Shown here: positions 17,045 through 25,954 of the stretch, piece after piece | Numbering within the stretch: position 1 is the first letter of the stretch | Layout of the letters: the number at the start of each line of letters is the position of its first letter | Made by a program: the position numbers and the translations under genes | The notes under the pieces: generated by a model | Seen by the model: only the letters and a program-made list of their open reading frames with translations | What the model was told of the DNA's origin: nothing | Databases searched by the model: none | Assembly: GCA_947644545.1 (NCBI GenBank) | Contig: CANRZW010000026.1 | Span: 1-52,839 of the forward strand | From: an uncultured Lachnospiraceae bacterium | Lineage (GTDB): Bacteria; Bacillota; Clostridia; Lachnospirales; Lachnospiraceae | Length of the DNA: 52,839 nt | Direction: 5' to 3'

Positions 17045-18220
17045 ATGAAAAGGATAGGATTTTTGTTGATCGGTATGATAGGCGTAACAGGATGTTTGAC
17101 CTATGCATGGAAGACATTACCCCATCAGGAAAGCGATCTGTATATCCAGGAAAGCATCGGAGCGATGCAGGAGGATCCTGAACCTGCGGAACAGGTGATC
17201 CAACGGGAGAAAGAAGAAGGGTATGCCTACAGTAAGCTGTCTGAGGAAAAGCAGGAGCTGTATCTGGAGATCAGGGATGCACTGACACATTTTGAGGAGG
17301 ATGTCAGGCTGTCGAGCTGTGATAAGGACGAGATTTCCGATGTGTTTCAATGTGTTTTGAACGATCATCCGGAGATCTTCTATGTGGAAGGCTATACTTA
17401 CACAGAGTATACATTGGGAGATATCTTAAAGAAGATCACGTTCACAGGCTCTTATCGTTTTGATCAGGAAGAAATAGCAGAAAAGCAGCGGCTGATCGAC
17501 GCCTATGCAGACCAGTGCCTTGGCGGAATGCCTGCCGATGCGGATGAATACACGAAAGTCAAGTATATTTATGAGTATTTGATTCATCATACGGAATATG
17601 ATGCGGCGGTGGGAGATAACCAGAATATATGCTCCGTCTTTATTGAGGGAAGGTCCGTCTGTCAGGGATATGCCAAGGCTACACAATATCTTCTAAACAA
17701 AGCAGACGTTTTTGCAACATTGGTGTTAGGACGTGTGGTGGGTGGAGAAGGACATGCATGGAATCTGGTACAGATTGACGGGCAATACTATTATGTAGAT
17801 ACGACCTGGGGAGACGCTTCCTATCAGGCTGTGGGTTCAGCCGCGGAGTATGCGGAAGAGAAGATTCCGACGATCAATTACGATTACCTGTGTGTATCGA
17901 CGGAACAGATGAACCTGACGCATACGCTGGATAATGTTGTGGAATTGCCGGATTGCAATTCTATGGATGCCAACTATTATGTGCGGGAAGGATTCTATTT
18001 CACCGAGTGGAACGAAGAGCAGGCGGATAGGATCTTTCAGCAGGAGTATGAGAAGGGGAGCGCATACGTCACCCTGAAATGTGCCAATGATACCGTGTAC
18101 AGGCAGATGCAGGATGCCCTGATCGGGAGACAGGAAGTTTTCCGGTATCTCAACTGTCCGGAGGGCGTGGTCTCGTATTCGGATAATGAGAAGCAATACA
18201 GTATGAGTTTTTGGCTTTAG
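17045..18220 (+). CDS. Transglutaminase-like domain lipoprotein
   Basis: About 391 residues. The N-terminus (MKRIGFLLIGMIGVTGCLTY) is a lipoprotein-type signal with Cys at 17-18, or else a simple anchor. The transglutaminase-like (papain-fold) core has its triad: Cys in GRSVCQGYA, His in GEGHAWN, and Asp in YYVDTTWGD. Such proteins in Clostridia act at the cell surface as proteases or amidases; a true cross-linking activity is not implied. ATG 17045 is chosen over GTG 17039 because GAGAGG lies 8 nt upstream. The last 90 residues form a second small domain of unknown role. Confidence 0.85.
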   Translation: MKRIGFLLIGMIGVTGCLTYAWKTLPHQESDLYIQESIGAMQEDPEPAEQVIQREKEEGYAYSKLSEEKQELYLEIRDALTHFEEDVRLSSCDKDEISDVFQCVLNDHPEIFYVEGYTYTEYTLGDILKKITFTGSYRFDQEEIAEKQRLIDAYADQCLGGMPADADEYTKVKYIYEYLIHHTEYDAAVGDNQNICSVFIEGRSVCQGYAKATQYLLNKADVFATLVLGRVVGGEGHAWNLVQIDGQYYYVDTTWGDASYQAVGSAAEYAEEKIPTINYDYLCVSTEQMNLTHTLDNVVELPDCNSMDANYYVREGFYFTEWNEEQADRIFQQEYEKGSAYVTLKCANDTVYRQMQDALIGRQEVFRYLNCPEGVVSYSDNEKQYSMSFWL

Positions 18221-18242
18221 TACTAGGCAAAAAAGATAATAT

Positions 18243-18271
18243 TTGATATACTTATTCAGTATAAATAATAC
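18243..18271 (+). promoter_or_regulatory. Sigma-A promoter for the yqhY-nusB cluster
   Basis: TTGATA (18243-18248) and TAATAC (18266-18271) are spaced by exactly 17 bp in an AT-rich stretch. Transcription would start near 18278, leaving a leader of about 75 nt before the Asp23 gene. This is the first clear vegetative promoter for the long run of genes to recN. Confidence 0.6.
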
Positions 18272-18351
18272 GTTTGTGCAGATTGATATGATGTAAGGGA
18301 ATATTTGGTGAAGATTCCGGAACATGATATTGATGGAAATGGGAGATTAAT

Positions 18352-18738
18352 ATGGAGCAGGAATTATCTAAGAATACTTATGTTTTGCAGGAAGACGAGA
18401 AAGTTGGCACGGTAAAGATCGCGGATGATGTTGTGGCAATGATCGCGGCTCTCGCAGCAACCGAGGTTGAGGGGATTGCAGCCATGAACGGCAATATGGC
18501 GAAAGAACTGCTGAGCCGGGTAGGAGTCAAGGGGCTTGCCAGAGGAGCACGGGTAGAGATCTTTAATAAGAAGGTGAAAGTGGAACTGGCGATCGTGATG
18601 GAGTACGGATTTAATATTCCGGCAACTTGTCAACGCGCCCAGAGCAAGGTGAAAAGCGCGATTGAGAATATGACAGGCCTGGAAGTGACAGATGTCAATA
18701 TCAGAATCGCAGGAATTAATGTGTCAAAAGAGAAATAA
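18352..18738 (+). CDS. Asp23/Gls24 family protein (YqhY-like)
   Basis: 128 residues, the Asp23/Gls24 (alkaline shock) fold: GTVKIADDVVAMIAALAATEVEGIAAMNG, then VKVELAIVMEYGFNIPATC and VTDVNIRIAGINV. In Bacillus the equivalent gene (yqhY) stands beside the acetyl-CoA carboxylase genes and nusB and influences fatty-acid synthesis; Clostridia keep the pairing with nusB, as here. Cytoplasmic, no membrane segment. Stop and nusB start are separated by a 9-bp inverted repeat. Confidence 0.92.
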   Translation: MEQELSKNTYVLQEDEKVGTVKIADDVVAMIAALAATEVEGIAAMNGNMAKELLSRVGVKGLARGARVEIFNKKVKVELAIVMEYGFNIPATCQRAQSKVKSAIENMTGLEVTDVNIRIAGINVSKEK

Positions 18739-18740
18739 GG

Positions 18741-18776
18741 CTGCCCTGAGACCACGAGTTGTTTGCATCAGGGCAG
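18741..18776 (+). other. Perfect 9-bp inverted repeat between yqhY-like gene and nusB
   Basis: CTGCCCTGA (18741-18749) and TCAGGGCAG (18768-18776) form an RNA hairpin with an 18-nt loop, ending 15 nt before the nusB start. There is no T tract, so it is more likely a processing or translation-control hairpin than a terminator. Confidence 0.6.
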
Positions 18777-18791
18777 ATATGGGGTGCGAGT

Positions 18792-19187
18792 ATGAGCAGA
18801 AGAGAGTTGCGGGAACAGATCTTTAAGCTGCTGTTCCGTGTGGAATTTAATAGTTTGGAGGATATGCCGGAGCAGGAAGCGCTTTTTTTTGAGCAGGAAG
18901 ACGCCGCAGAGGGAGAAGATGCCGAGTATGTTTCGGATAAATACAATAAAATCTGCCAGTTACTCTCTGAGATCGACGCTATGCTGGATGAGCAGGCGAA
19001 GGGTTGGAACACCGGCCGGATGAGTAAAGTGGATCTGACGATTCTTCGTCTGGCGGTTTATGAGATCAAATATGACGATTCGGTACCGGTCAGCGTTGCG
19101 ATCAATGAGGCGGTCGAACTGGCCAAGAAGTTTGGCCAGGATGCATCGTCGGGGTTTGTCAACGGCATTCTCGCGAAGTTCGCATAG
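18792..19187 (+). CDS. nusB: Transcription antitermination factor NusB
   Basis: 131-residue all-helical RNA-binding protein that joins NusE on boxA RNA in rRNA antitermination. Family features: MSRRELREQIFKLLFRVEF at the start, GWNTGRMSKVDLTILRLAVYEI, and VPVSVAINEAVELAKKFGQDASSGFVNGILAKFA at the end. The start at 18792 is set by the family N-terminus; GGGGTG lies 5 nt upstream. It is followed by xseA after 13 bp. Confidence 0.95.
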   Translation: MSRRELREQIFKLLFRVEFNSLEDMPEQEALFFEQEDAAEGEDAEYVSDKYNKICQLLSEIDAMLDEQAKGWNTGRMSKVDLTILRLAVYEIKYDDSVPVSVAINEAVELAKKFGQDASSGFVNGILAKFA

Positions 19188-19200
19188 GCAGTCAGAGGTC

Positions 19201-20466
19201 ATGATGCAGAATATATATACAGTCGCACAGGTTAATTATTATATCAAGAATATGTTCACGCAGGATTATATGTTGCAGTCTATTATGGTGAAAGGTGAGG
19301 TGAGTAACTGCAAATATCATTCCTCTGGACATATTTATTTTACATTAAAGGATGCAAAAGGAACAATAGCATGCGTTATGTTTGCGTCTAACTCCAGAAG
19401 CCTGACATTCCGGATGACGGAAGGGCAGCAGGTTGTGGTCAGCGGCAGTGTAGATGTCTATGAGCGGGACGGTAAATATCAGTTATATGCCAGAGCAGTA
19501 CAGCTTGATGGAGCAGGAGCGCTCTATGAGAAATACGAAAGACTGAAACGGGAACTGGAAGAGAGGGGAATGTTTGCGGCGCAGTATAAGCAGCCGATCC
19601 CCAGATATATCAGCAGGCTTGGCGTTGTGACCGCCGCTACGGGAGCCGCCGTCAGAGATATCATCAATATCGCAGGAAGACGCAATCCGTATGTACAGAT
19701 CATCCTGTATCCGGCTATCGTGCAGGGAGAGGCAGCCACGGCCAGTATCGTTAATGGGATCCGGGCCATGGAGAGGATGCACGTGGACACCATCATTGTC
19801 GGAAGAGGCGGCGGATCCATTGAAGATCTGTGGGCATTTAACGAGGAAGCGGTCGCGCAGGCGATCTTTGACTGTCCGGTTCCGATTATTTCGGCGGTGG
19901 GACATGAGACTGACACGACTATCGCTGATTTTGTGGCTGATTTGCGTGCGCCCACACCCTCAGCGGCGGCAGAACTGGCAGTATATGATGTCGAGCAGCT
20001 GCAGGACAAACTCATGGAATATGCCTATACCATGCAGCATCAGTGCAGACGGGTGATCAGGCAGTACCGCCAGGAGCTTGAACAGTACCGCGTGAGACTG
20101 CGGTATCTGAGTCCGCTCAACATGATTCGTACCAAAAGGACACAGGCGTTGTCCATGGAAGAACGCCTGCAGAATCTGATGGAAAACCGCCTGCAGAACA
20201 GCAGGCACAGGCTGGCGCTTTATATAGAACAGATGAGGGGATTATCTCCGCTGGACAAGCTGAATCAGGGGTATGCTTATGTTGCCGATGAGCAGGGGAA
20301 GACTCTTGTATCGATAGACCAGGCTGCAGTGGGGGATACTGTGACTGTATATGTGAAAGATGGCAGACTGCAGGCGCAGGTTATTGATAAGTCATGCAAG
20401 GAAGACCGGTATTTGCAGATCTGTACGTCTGAGAGTGGAGAAGAGAGTGCATATGAACAACAGTGA
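19201..20466 (+). CDS. xseA: Exodeoxyribonuclease VII large subunit
   Basis: Catalytic large subunit of exonuclease VII, about 421 residues, which degrades single-stranded DNA to oligonucleotides. N-terminal OB fold (YTVAQVNYYIKNMFTQDYMLQSIMVKGEVSN), core with GVVTAATGAAVRDII, the GRGGGSIEDLWAFN block, and AVGHETDTTIADFVADLRAPTPSAAAE with the expected catalytic residues. A long coiled coil follows (residues about 270-360). The start is placed at 19201 (or 19204) by the family N-terminus. Its end overlaps xseB by 14 bp. Confidence 0.96.
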   Translation: MMQNIYTVAQVNYYIKNMFTQDYMLQSIMVKGEVSNCKYHSSGHIYFTLKDAKGTIACVMFASNSRSLTFRMTEGQQVVVSGSVDVYERDGKYQLYARAVQLDGAGALYEKYERLKRELEERGMFAAQYKQPIPRYISRLGVVTAATGAAVRDIINIAGRRNPYVQIILYPAIVQGEAATASIVNGIRAMERMHVDTIIVGRGGGSIEDLWAFNEEAVAQAIFDCPVPIISAVGHETDTTIADFVADLRAPTPSAAAELAVYDVEQLQDKLMEYAYTMQHQCRRVIRQYRQELEQYRVRLRYLSPLNMIRTKRTQALSMEERLQNLMENRLQNSRHRLALYIEQMRGLSPLDKLNQGYAYVADEQGKTLVSIDQAAVGDTVTVYVKDGRLQAQVIDKSCKEDRYLQICTSESGEESAYEQQ

Positions 20467-20689
20467 TAAGGACAGGGAACAGGAACAACAGGGATTTTCT
20501 TTAGAGGAAGCTTTCGCGCAGCTTGACGAGGTGATCGCGCATCTGGAGACGGAAGAGATCACCCTGGAGGAATCCTTTCAGGAATATAACAGAGGGATGC
20601 AGTTATTACGAAACTGCAATCAGGCGATAGATCAGGTAGAGAAAAAGGTACTGCAGATCAACGAGAATGGTGGATTGGATGAATTTTAA
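20453..20689 (+). CDS. xseB: Exodeoxyribonuclease VII small subunit
   Basis: 78-residue partner of XseA: SLEEAFAQLDEVIAHLETEEITLEESFQEYNRGMQL is the family core, forming the helical hairpins that coat the XseA coiled coil. The start at 20453 overlaps xseA and is supported by the family length (70-85) and GAGAG 5 nt upstream. The frame is open further 5' but only within xseA. Confidence 0.94.
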   Translation: MNNSDKDREQEQQGFSLEEAFAQLDEVIAHLETEEITLEESFQEYNRGMQLLRNCNQAIDQVEKKVLQINENGGLDEF

Positions 20690-21626
20690 AGCAGAGTTGA
20701 AACAGAGAACAGAGCAGGTGGAAATGCTGCTTGCGGGATATCTTCCGGATGAAGAAGGATATCGGGGCAGGGTGGCACAGGCCATGAATTATTCGGTTCA
20801 GGCGGGAGGAAAGCGGCTGCGGCCTTTGTTGATGGCAGAGAGCGCAGCGCTTTTTACAGAGACAGAATGGTGCGCCGGACAGGCTGCGTCAGGCGGGAAC
20901 AGGTTGACGCAGCAGGCATTACCCTTGTTTATGGCGGCATTGGAGATGATACACAATTATTCGCTGGTGCATGATGATCTTCCGGCTATGGATAACGATG
21001 AATATCGCAGAGGACGCAAGACGACGCATGTAGTTTACGGTGAGGGCATGGCGGTGCTGGCGGGAGACGGTCTTCTCAATTATGCCTTCGAGACGGCGGT
21101 ACGGGCATTTGACACGGCGGAGACAGTGGAGGAATACCGCAGGATAGCGGCGTCCATGAAGATACTGGCAGGTAAGGCGGGAATCGACGGGATGATCGGA
21201 GGACAGTGTGCCGATCTGGAAGCGGAATCACTCGGTGAGAATGTGACGGAGGAGATGCTTCTTTACATTCATCAGCATAAAACGGCGGCGTTGATCGAAG
21301 CGGCTATGATGATCGGAGCTGCCCTGGCGGGGGCTTCGGCGGAGGAAATACAGTCGTTGGAGAAATGTGCTTCTAATGTCGGGATAGCCTTCCAGATCCA
21401 GGATGATATTCTGGATGTGACAAGTTCGCTGGAAGTGCTTGGCAAGCAGGCGGGCAGTGATGAGAAGAATCATAAGCTGACGTATGTAGTCATGCATGGT
21501 CTGGAGGAGTCCGGGAAGCAGGTGGCACGCTTATCCAGGGAAGCGATAGAGATTCTTTCTTCTTTTCCGAGGAGAAATCTGTTCCTGGAAGAATTGGTGG
21601 AACAGCTGATATACAGAGAGAAGTAG
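20679..21626 (+). CDS. ispA: Polyprenyl (farnesyl/geranyl) diphosphate synthase
   Basis: About 315 residues, trans-prenyltransferase that condenses IPP with DMAPP and GPP to give farnesyl diphosphate. First Asp-rich motif DDLPAMD (99-105), second DDILD (242-246), plus QAGGKRLRP for IPP binding and GEGMAVLAGDGLL. The spacing DDxxxxD fits the short-chain bacterial FPP synthase type. Start 20679 is favoured by GGTGG 5 nt upstream; ATG 20667 is possible. The gene overlaps xseB and is followed by dxs, placing both isoprenoid steps in one transcript. Confidence 0.93.
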   Translation: MNFKAELKQRTEQVEMLLAGYLPDEEGYRGRVAQAMNYSVQAGGKRLRPLLMAESAALFTETEWCAGQAASGGNRLTQQALPLFMAALEMIHNYSLVHDDLPAMDNDEYRRGRKTTHVVYGEGMAVLAGDGLLNYAFETAVRAFDTAETVEEYRRIAASMKILAGKAGIDGMIGGQCADLEAESLGENVTEEMLLYIHQHKTAALIEAAMMIGAALAGASAEEIQSLEKCASNVGIAFQIQDDILDVTSSLEVLGKQAGSDEKNHKLTYVVMHGLEESGKQVARLSREAIEILSSFPRRNLFLEELVEQLIYREK

Positions 21627-21639
21627 GTGGAGGACCGGG

Positions 21640-23508
21640 ATGCTTTTAGAGAAAATCGAACAGGCGAATGATATCAAACAGATTGCGGAGAGCGATTATA
21701 GTGTGTTGGCACAGGAGATCAGAGAGTTTCTGATTCAGTCCATCAGTGAGACCGGCGGACATTTGGGTTCTAATCTGGGTGCGGTGGAGCTTACCATGGC
21801 TCTTCATCTGTTCTTAAATCTGCCGGAGGATAAGATCATCTGGGATGTGGGACATCAGTCTTACACGCATAAGATCTTGACGGGCAGACGGGATGGATTC
21901 GTGAATCTGCGGAAATTTGGCGGTATGAGCGGGTTCCCGAAGCGCAAAGAGAGCGAATGTGACTGCTTTGATACGGGACACAGTTCGACTTCTGTATCCG
22001 CCGGGCTGGGCATGGTCAAGGCCAGGGATATCCAGGGAGAGAAGAACACGATCGTCTCTGTGATCGGAGATGGTTCTCTGACCGGCGGCATGGCTTATGA
22101 GGCGCTCAATAATGCCTCGCGTCTGGAGACGAACTTTATCATTGTGCTGAATGACAATAATATGTCCATATCGGAGAATGTGGGCGGCGTATCAAAATAT
22201 CTGAATAATATCAGAACGGCCGATATGTATCTGGATCTGAAGGAAGGGGTCTATAAGTCCCTTCATGGCAAATCAAAGTATGGCGACAAAGTAGTCTCCC
22301 AGATCAGAAGGGCCAAGAGCAGTTTTAAGCATCTGGTAGTGCCGGGAATGTTTTTTGAGGATATGGGAATTACCTATCTGGGTCCGGTCGATGGTCATAA
22401 TATCCCGGCGATGGTACGTCTCCTGGGAGAAGCCAGGAAGATCAGGGGAGCAGTGCTTCTGCATGTGATCACGCAGAAAGGAAGAGGATATGCTCCGGCC
22501 GAGAGACATCCGGCCAGATTCCATGGCGCGGAGCCTTTTGATATTGAGACCGGTATCCCGAGTAAGCCGCAGAGCAAGGCGAACTATACGGATATATTTT
22601 CTACGGTCATGTGTAAGATGGGACAGCGTGAAGAGAAGGTGGTGGCCATTACGGCAGCCATGCCGGATGGTACCGGGTTAAAGCGGTTTAGGAACATGTA
22701 TCCGGACAGATTCTTTGATGTAGGGATTGCGGAAGAACATGCGGTGACATTTGCGGCCGGATTGGCGGCAGGAGGTTTAAGACCGATCGTGGCCATCTAT
22801 TCCTCTTTTCTCCAGAGGGCTTATGATCAGATCCTGCATGATGTGTGCCTCCAGAATCTGCCTGTCATCTTCGCGATCGACAGGGCCGGACTTGTGGGCA
22901 GCGATGGAGAGACCCATCAGGGCATATTCGATCTGTCTTACCTGTCGTCCATTCCGAATATGCATATCATGGCGCCCAAGAACAAATGGGAGCTTTCAGA
23001 TATGATGAAATTTGCGCTTGCTTCCGATATGCCGATGGCGATCCGTTATCCGAGAGGAGAGGCCTTCGACGGACTGCGGGATAATCGAGCGCCGATCGTA
23101 TATGGTAAGAGCGAGCCTGTCTATGAGGAGCGGGATATCATCCTGTTTGCGGTTGGCAGTATGGTGAAGGTGGCGCTTGAAGTGCGGGAGCTGCTTAAGG
23201 AGAAAGGGTATTCCTGTTCCCTGACGAATGCGCGTTTCGTAAAACCGATCGATGAGCAGGCTGTCCGTGAGGCCTGCGAGGATCACCGCCTGATCGTGAC
23301 GATGGAAGAGAATGTGGAAAGCGGCGGTTATGGGGAGAAAGTCAGAGCCTATGTGGACGAGATCGGGGAACGGGCACAGGTGCTGACGATAGCAGTGCCG
23401 GATGAATACGTAGAACATGGGAATGTAGAGTTGCTGAAGCGGGAGATCGGAATCGATGCGGATTCCATTGTGAAGAAGATCATGGCACACTGCGAAGCAA
23501 TGTCGTGA
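21640..23508 (+). CDS. dxs: 1-deoxy-D-xylulose-5-phosphate synthase
   Basis: 622-residue thiamine-diphosphate enzyme, first step of the MEP isoprenoid pathway (pyruvate plus glyceraldehyde 3-phosphate). Family blocks: GHQSYTHKILTGRRD, the thiamine-binding GDGSLTGGMAYEALNNA, NDNNMSISENVGG, the catalytic Glu of EEHAVTFAAGLA, and transketolase C-domain ALEVRELLKEKG with EENVESGGYGE. Length equals the usual 620-630. GGTGGAGGACC precedes the ATG. Confidence 0.96.
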   Translation: MLLEKIEQANDIKQIAESDYSVLAQEIREFLIQSISETGGHLGSNLGAVELTMALHLFLNLPEDKIIWDVGHQSYTHKILTGRRDGFVNLRKFGGMSGFPKRKESECDCFDTGHSSTSVSAGLGMVKARDIQGEKNTIVSVIGDGSLTGGMAYEALNNASRLETNFIIVLNDNNMSISENVGGVSKYLNNIRTADMYLDLKEGVYKSLHGKSKYGDKVVSQIRRAKSSFKHLVVPGMFFEDMGITYLGPVDGHNIPAMVRLLGEARKIRGAVLLHVITQKGRGYAPAERHPARFHGAEPFDIETGIPSKPQSKANYTDIFSTVMCKMGQREEKVVAITAAMPDGTGLKRFRNMYPDRFFDVGIAEEHAVTFAAGLAAGGLRPIVAIYSSFLQRAYDQILHDVCLQNLPVIFAIDRAGLVGSDGETHQGIFDLSYLSSIPNMHIMAPKNKWELSDMMKFALASDMPMAIRYPRGEAFDGLRDNRAPIVYGKSEPVYEERDIILFAVGSMVKVALEVRELLKEKGYSCSLTNARFVKPIDEQAVREACEDHRLIVTMEENVESGGYGEKVRAYVDEIGERAQVLTIAVPDEYVEHGNVELLKREIGIDADSIVKKIMAHCEAMS

Positions 23509-23555
23509 GTGATATTTGACAAACCAATTATAGAAAACAGCAGGCATAATAACAG

Positions 23556-24464
23556 ATGAAAGAGAGACTGGATATCATTCTGGTAAAGCAGGGCCTGGCC
23601 CCTTCCAGAGAAAAGGCCAAGGCGATCCTGATGACAGGGAATGTCTTTGTAGACGGTCAGCGGGAAGACAAAGCCGGAACGATGTTTGACGAGAGCAAAA
23701 TTCATATCGAGGTTAAGGGCGGCGGCTTAAAGTATGTAAGCCGCGGCGGTTTGAAGCTGGAAAAGGCGATGGAGAAGTTTCCCATTGAGCTCACTCATGC
23801 GGTCTGCATGGATATAGGGGCTTCCACGGGCGGCTTTACGGATTGTATGTTGCAAAATGGTGCGGATCTGGTATATGCCATTGATGTCGGACATGGACAA
23901 CTGGCCTGGAAACTGCGCAATGACGAACGAGTCGTATGCATGGAGAAGACGAATTTTCGCTATGTGACGCAGCAGGATATCCCGGAACGGATCGATTTTG
24001 CATCGGTGGACGTTTCCTTTATCTCCCTGACCAAGATCCTGATTCCGGCCAGGAAGCTGTTGCGGGAGCAGGGGCATATGGTGTGCCTGATCAAGCCGCA
24101 GTTTGAGGCAGGAAGGGAGAAAGTCGGCAGGAAGGGCGTTGTCCGGGAACCGTCGGTGCATGAGGAAGTGATCGGTAAGGTGATGCTGTATGCCGATCTG
24201 GTAGGATTTGCGGTGAAGGGGCTTACCTATTCGCCGATCAAAGGACCGGAGGGTAACATAGAGTATCTGATCTATCTGGAAAAGAAAACGGACATTTCTG
24301 ACGAAGTGTCACAGATGTCGGAGACAGAGGCGGAGAATATGCTTTTCGGGCTGATGAACGAGAAGAATCCTGGTGCGGCGAACAGCGCAGACGGGAAAGA
24401 AATAGCAGCTTCTGTCGTGAGCGATGCGCACAGCGCTCTGGATGAGGCGAAACAGGCGAAATGA
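23556..24464 (+). CDS. tlyA: TlyA family rRNA (cytidine-2'-O)-methyltransferase
   Basis: 302-residue protein with an N-terminal S4 domain (ERLDIILVKQGLAPSREKAKAILMTGNVFVDG) and a Rossmann FtsJ-like methyltransferase (CMDIGASTGGFTDCMLQNGA for SAM; K-D-K-E type residues further on, for example LIKPQFEAG). TlyA methylates 16S and 23S rRNA; the older name hemolysin is misleading. The last 55 residues after YLIYLEKK are an unusual Ala/Glu/Ser-rich tail. The ribosome site is weak. It shares ATGA with nadK. Confidence 0.93.
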   Translation: MKERLDIILVKQGLAPSREKAKAILMTGNVFVDGQREDKAGTMFDESKIHIEVKGGGLKYVSRGGLKLEKAMEKFPIELTHAVCMDIGASTGGFTDCMLQNGADLVYAIDVGHGQLAWKLRNDERVVCMEKTNFRYVTQQDIPERIDFASVDVSFISLTKILIPARKLLREQGHMVCLIKPQFEAGREKVGRKGVVREPSVHEEVIGKVMLYADLVGFAVKGLTYSPIKGPEGNIEYLIYLEKKTDISDEVSQMSETEAENMLFGLMNEKNPGAANSADGKEIAASVVSDAHSALDEAKQAK

Positions 24465-25312
24465 AGCATTTTTATTTGATCACGAACAAAGTGAAGGATC
24501 CTGACGGTTTCTATACCCATAAAATAGAAACTTATCTGGAAGAGCATGGGGCAAGGGTGACTTGTATAGATAACGAGGGACAGTCCTCCCTGGCAGAACA
24601 GCTCAGGACATGCAGACCTAGAGAGGCGGAATGCATTCTGGTATTGGGAGGAGACGGCACGCTTCTCCGCGCAGCACGGAACATGATGAACAGTGATATT
24701 CCTTTGCTGGGTATCAATCTGGGTACGCTTGGCTATCTGGCGGAAGTAGAGATCGCTTCGATCGAAGAGGCGCTGGATAAGCTATTGGCGGATCGATTTA
24801 CGCGGGAAGAACGGATGATGCTGGTGGGACAGTCTGACAGGCAGGGCATGCGGGAAGAGAACTATGCGTTGAATGATATCGTATTGTCCAGATGCGGTTC
24901 CCTGCAGGTGCTGGTATTTCATATTTATGTGAATGGCCAGTTTCTGAACAGTTACAGCGCGGATGGAATGATCGTCGCAACACCGACAGGATCGACAGGA
25001 TATAATATGTCGGCGGGCGGGCCGATCGTGGAGCCCGGAGCCAGACTGCTTCTGATGACGCCGATCTGTCCGCATACTTTGAATACAAGAAGTATTGTAC
25101 TGGCGCCGGATGATGAGATCAGGATAGAGATTCCGGAGGGCAAGGACGGACGGATACAGACGGTAGAAGCCAGCTATGACGGCAGCTGTAAGGTCAGGCT
25201 GCAGACCGGAGATGCGATCGTTGTCCGCAGGGCCGATAGGACAACTGAGATATTAAAGCTGAATACGGAAAGCTTTCTGACGGTGTTACATAAGAAGATG
25301 AGCGAGTCATGA
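24461..25312 (+). CDS. nadK: NAD kinase
   Basis: 283 residues, makes NADP from NAD and ATP. Signature GGDGTLLRAARN, NLGTLGYLAEVE, and the NAD-binding TPTGSTGYNMSAGGPIVEP are intact. It starts inside the stop of tlyA (ATGA), so it is translationally coupled, an arrangement kept in many Clostridia. Followed by argR after 44 bp. Confidence 0.96.
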   Translation: MKHFYLITNKVKDPDGFYTHKIETYLEEHGARVTCIDNEGQSSLAEQLRTCRPREAECILVLGGDGTLLRAARNMMNSDIPLLGINLGTLGYLAEVEIASIEEALDKLLADRFTREERMMLVGQSDRQGMREENYALNDIVLSRCGSLQVLVFHIYVNGQFLNSYSADGMIVATPTGSTGYNMSAGGPIVEPGARLLLMTPICPHTLNTRSIVLAPDDEIRIEIPEGKDGRIQTVEASYDGSCKVRLQTGDAIVVRRADRTTEILKLNTESFLTVLHKKMSES

Positions 25313-25356
25313 AAGGGAAGCTTTACAAAATAAAATAAGGGACGAGACAGCGTTCT

Positions 25357-25809
25357 ATGAAAAAGAAAAGACACGAAAAAATAATCGAGTTGATCGGACA
25401 ATATGAGATTGAGACGCAGGAGGAACTGGCCGACAGACTGCGGGAGGAAGGATATCAGGTGACACAGGCGACGGTATCCCGCGATATCAGGGAATTGAAG
25501 CTGTCAAAGATCTCCGGCGGCAATGGCAGGCAGAAGTATATCGCTTTTACCCGGGAGGAAACGCATCTTGGCGATAAATATATCAGAGTGCTGCGGGAAG
25601 GGTATGTTTCCATGGATCTGGCCCAGAATCTGTTAATCATGAAGACGGTGTCCGGTATGGCAATGGCGGTGGCGGCTGCAGTGGATGCGTTGAAACTGGA
25701 GGAGATCGTGGGCTGTATTGCCGGAGACAATACCATCATGATGGCCATGCGCAATGAGAATGCCGCGCTGCAGGTGATGGATAAATTAAGACGAATGATA
25801 GAACAATAA
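25357..25809 (+). CDS. argR: Arginine repressor
   Basis: 150-residue ArgR/AhrC-type regulator. N-terminal winged helix (KIIELIGQYEIETQEELADRLREEGYQVTQATVSRDIRELKL) and the C-terminal arginine-binding hexamer domain with the conserved GCIAGDNTIMMAMRNE (GTIAGDDTI in others). It is placed between nadK and recN as in most Bacillota. No obvious ARG box was found in front of it. Confidence 0.96.
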   Translation: MKKKRHEKIIELIGQYEIETQEELADRLREEGYQVTQATVSRDIRELKLSKISGGNGRQKYIAFTREETHLGDKYIRVLREGYVSMDLAQNLLIMKTVSGMAMAVAAAVDALKLEEIVGCIAGDNTIMMAMRNENAALQVMDKLRRMIEQ

Positions 25810-25954
25810 TATAGAATGGCGCGAAGACATGCCGGACAGGATGTGATGCCGGTGCCGGCGAGGGAGAACATGTCGGGGCGCCGGCGATTATGTGTTTGGA
25901 CGACTGCTCCTGGTAAGCGGTTATGTTCGGGGAGAATACATAAGAGGTGAAAGG

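Noticed and set aside
25854..25885. GCCGGCG/CGCCGGC hairpin between argR and recN
   Set aside because: Short stem, 18-nt loop, no T tract; G+C-rich sequence can pair by chance.
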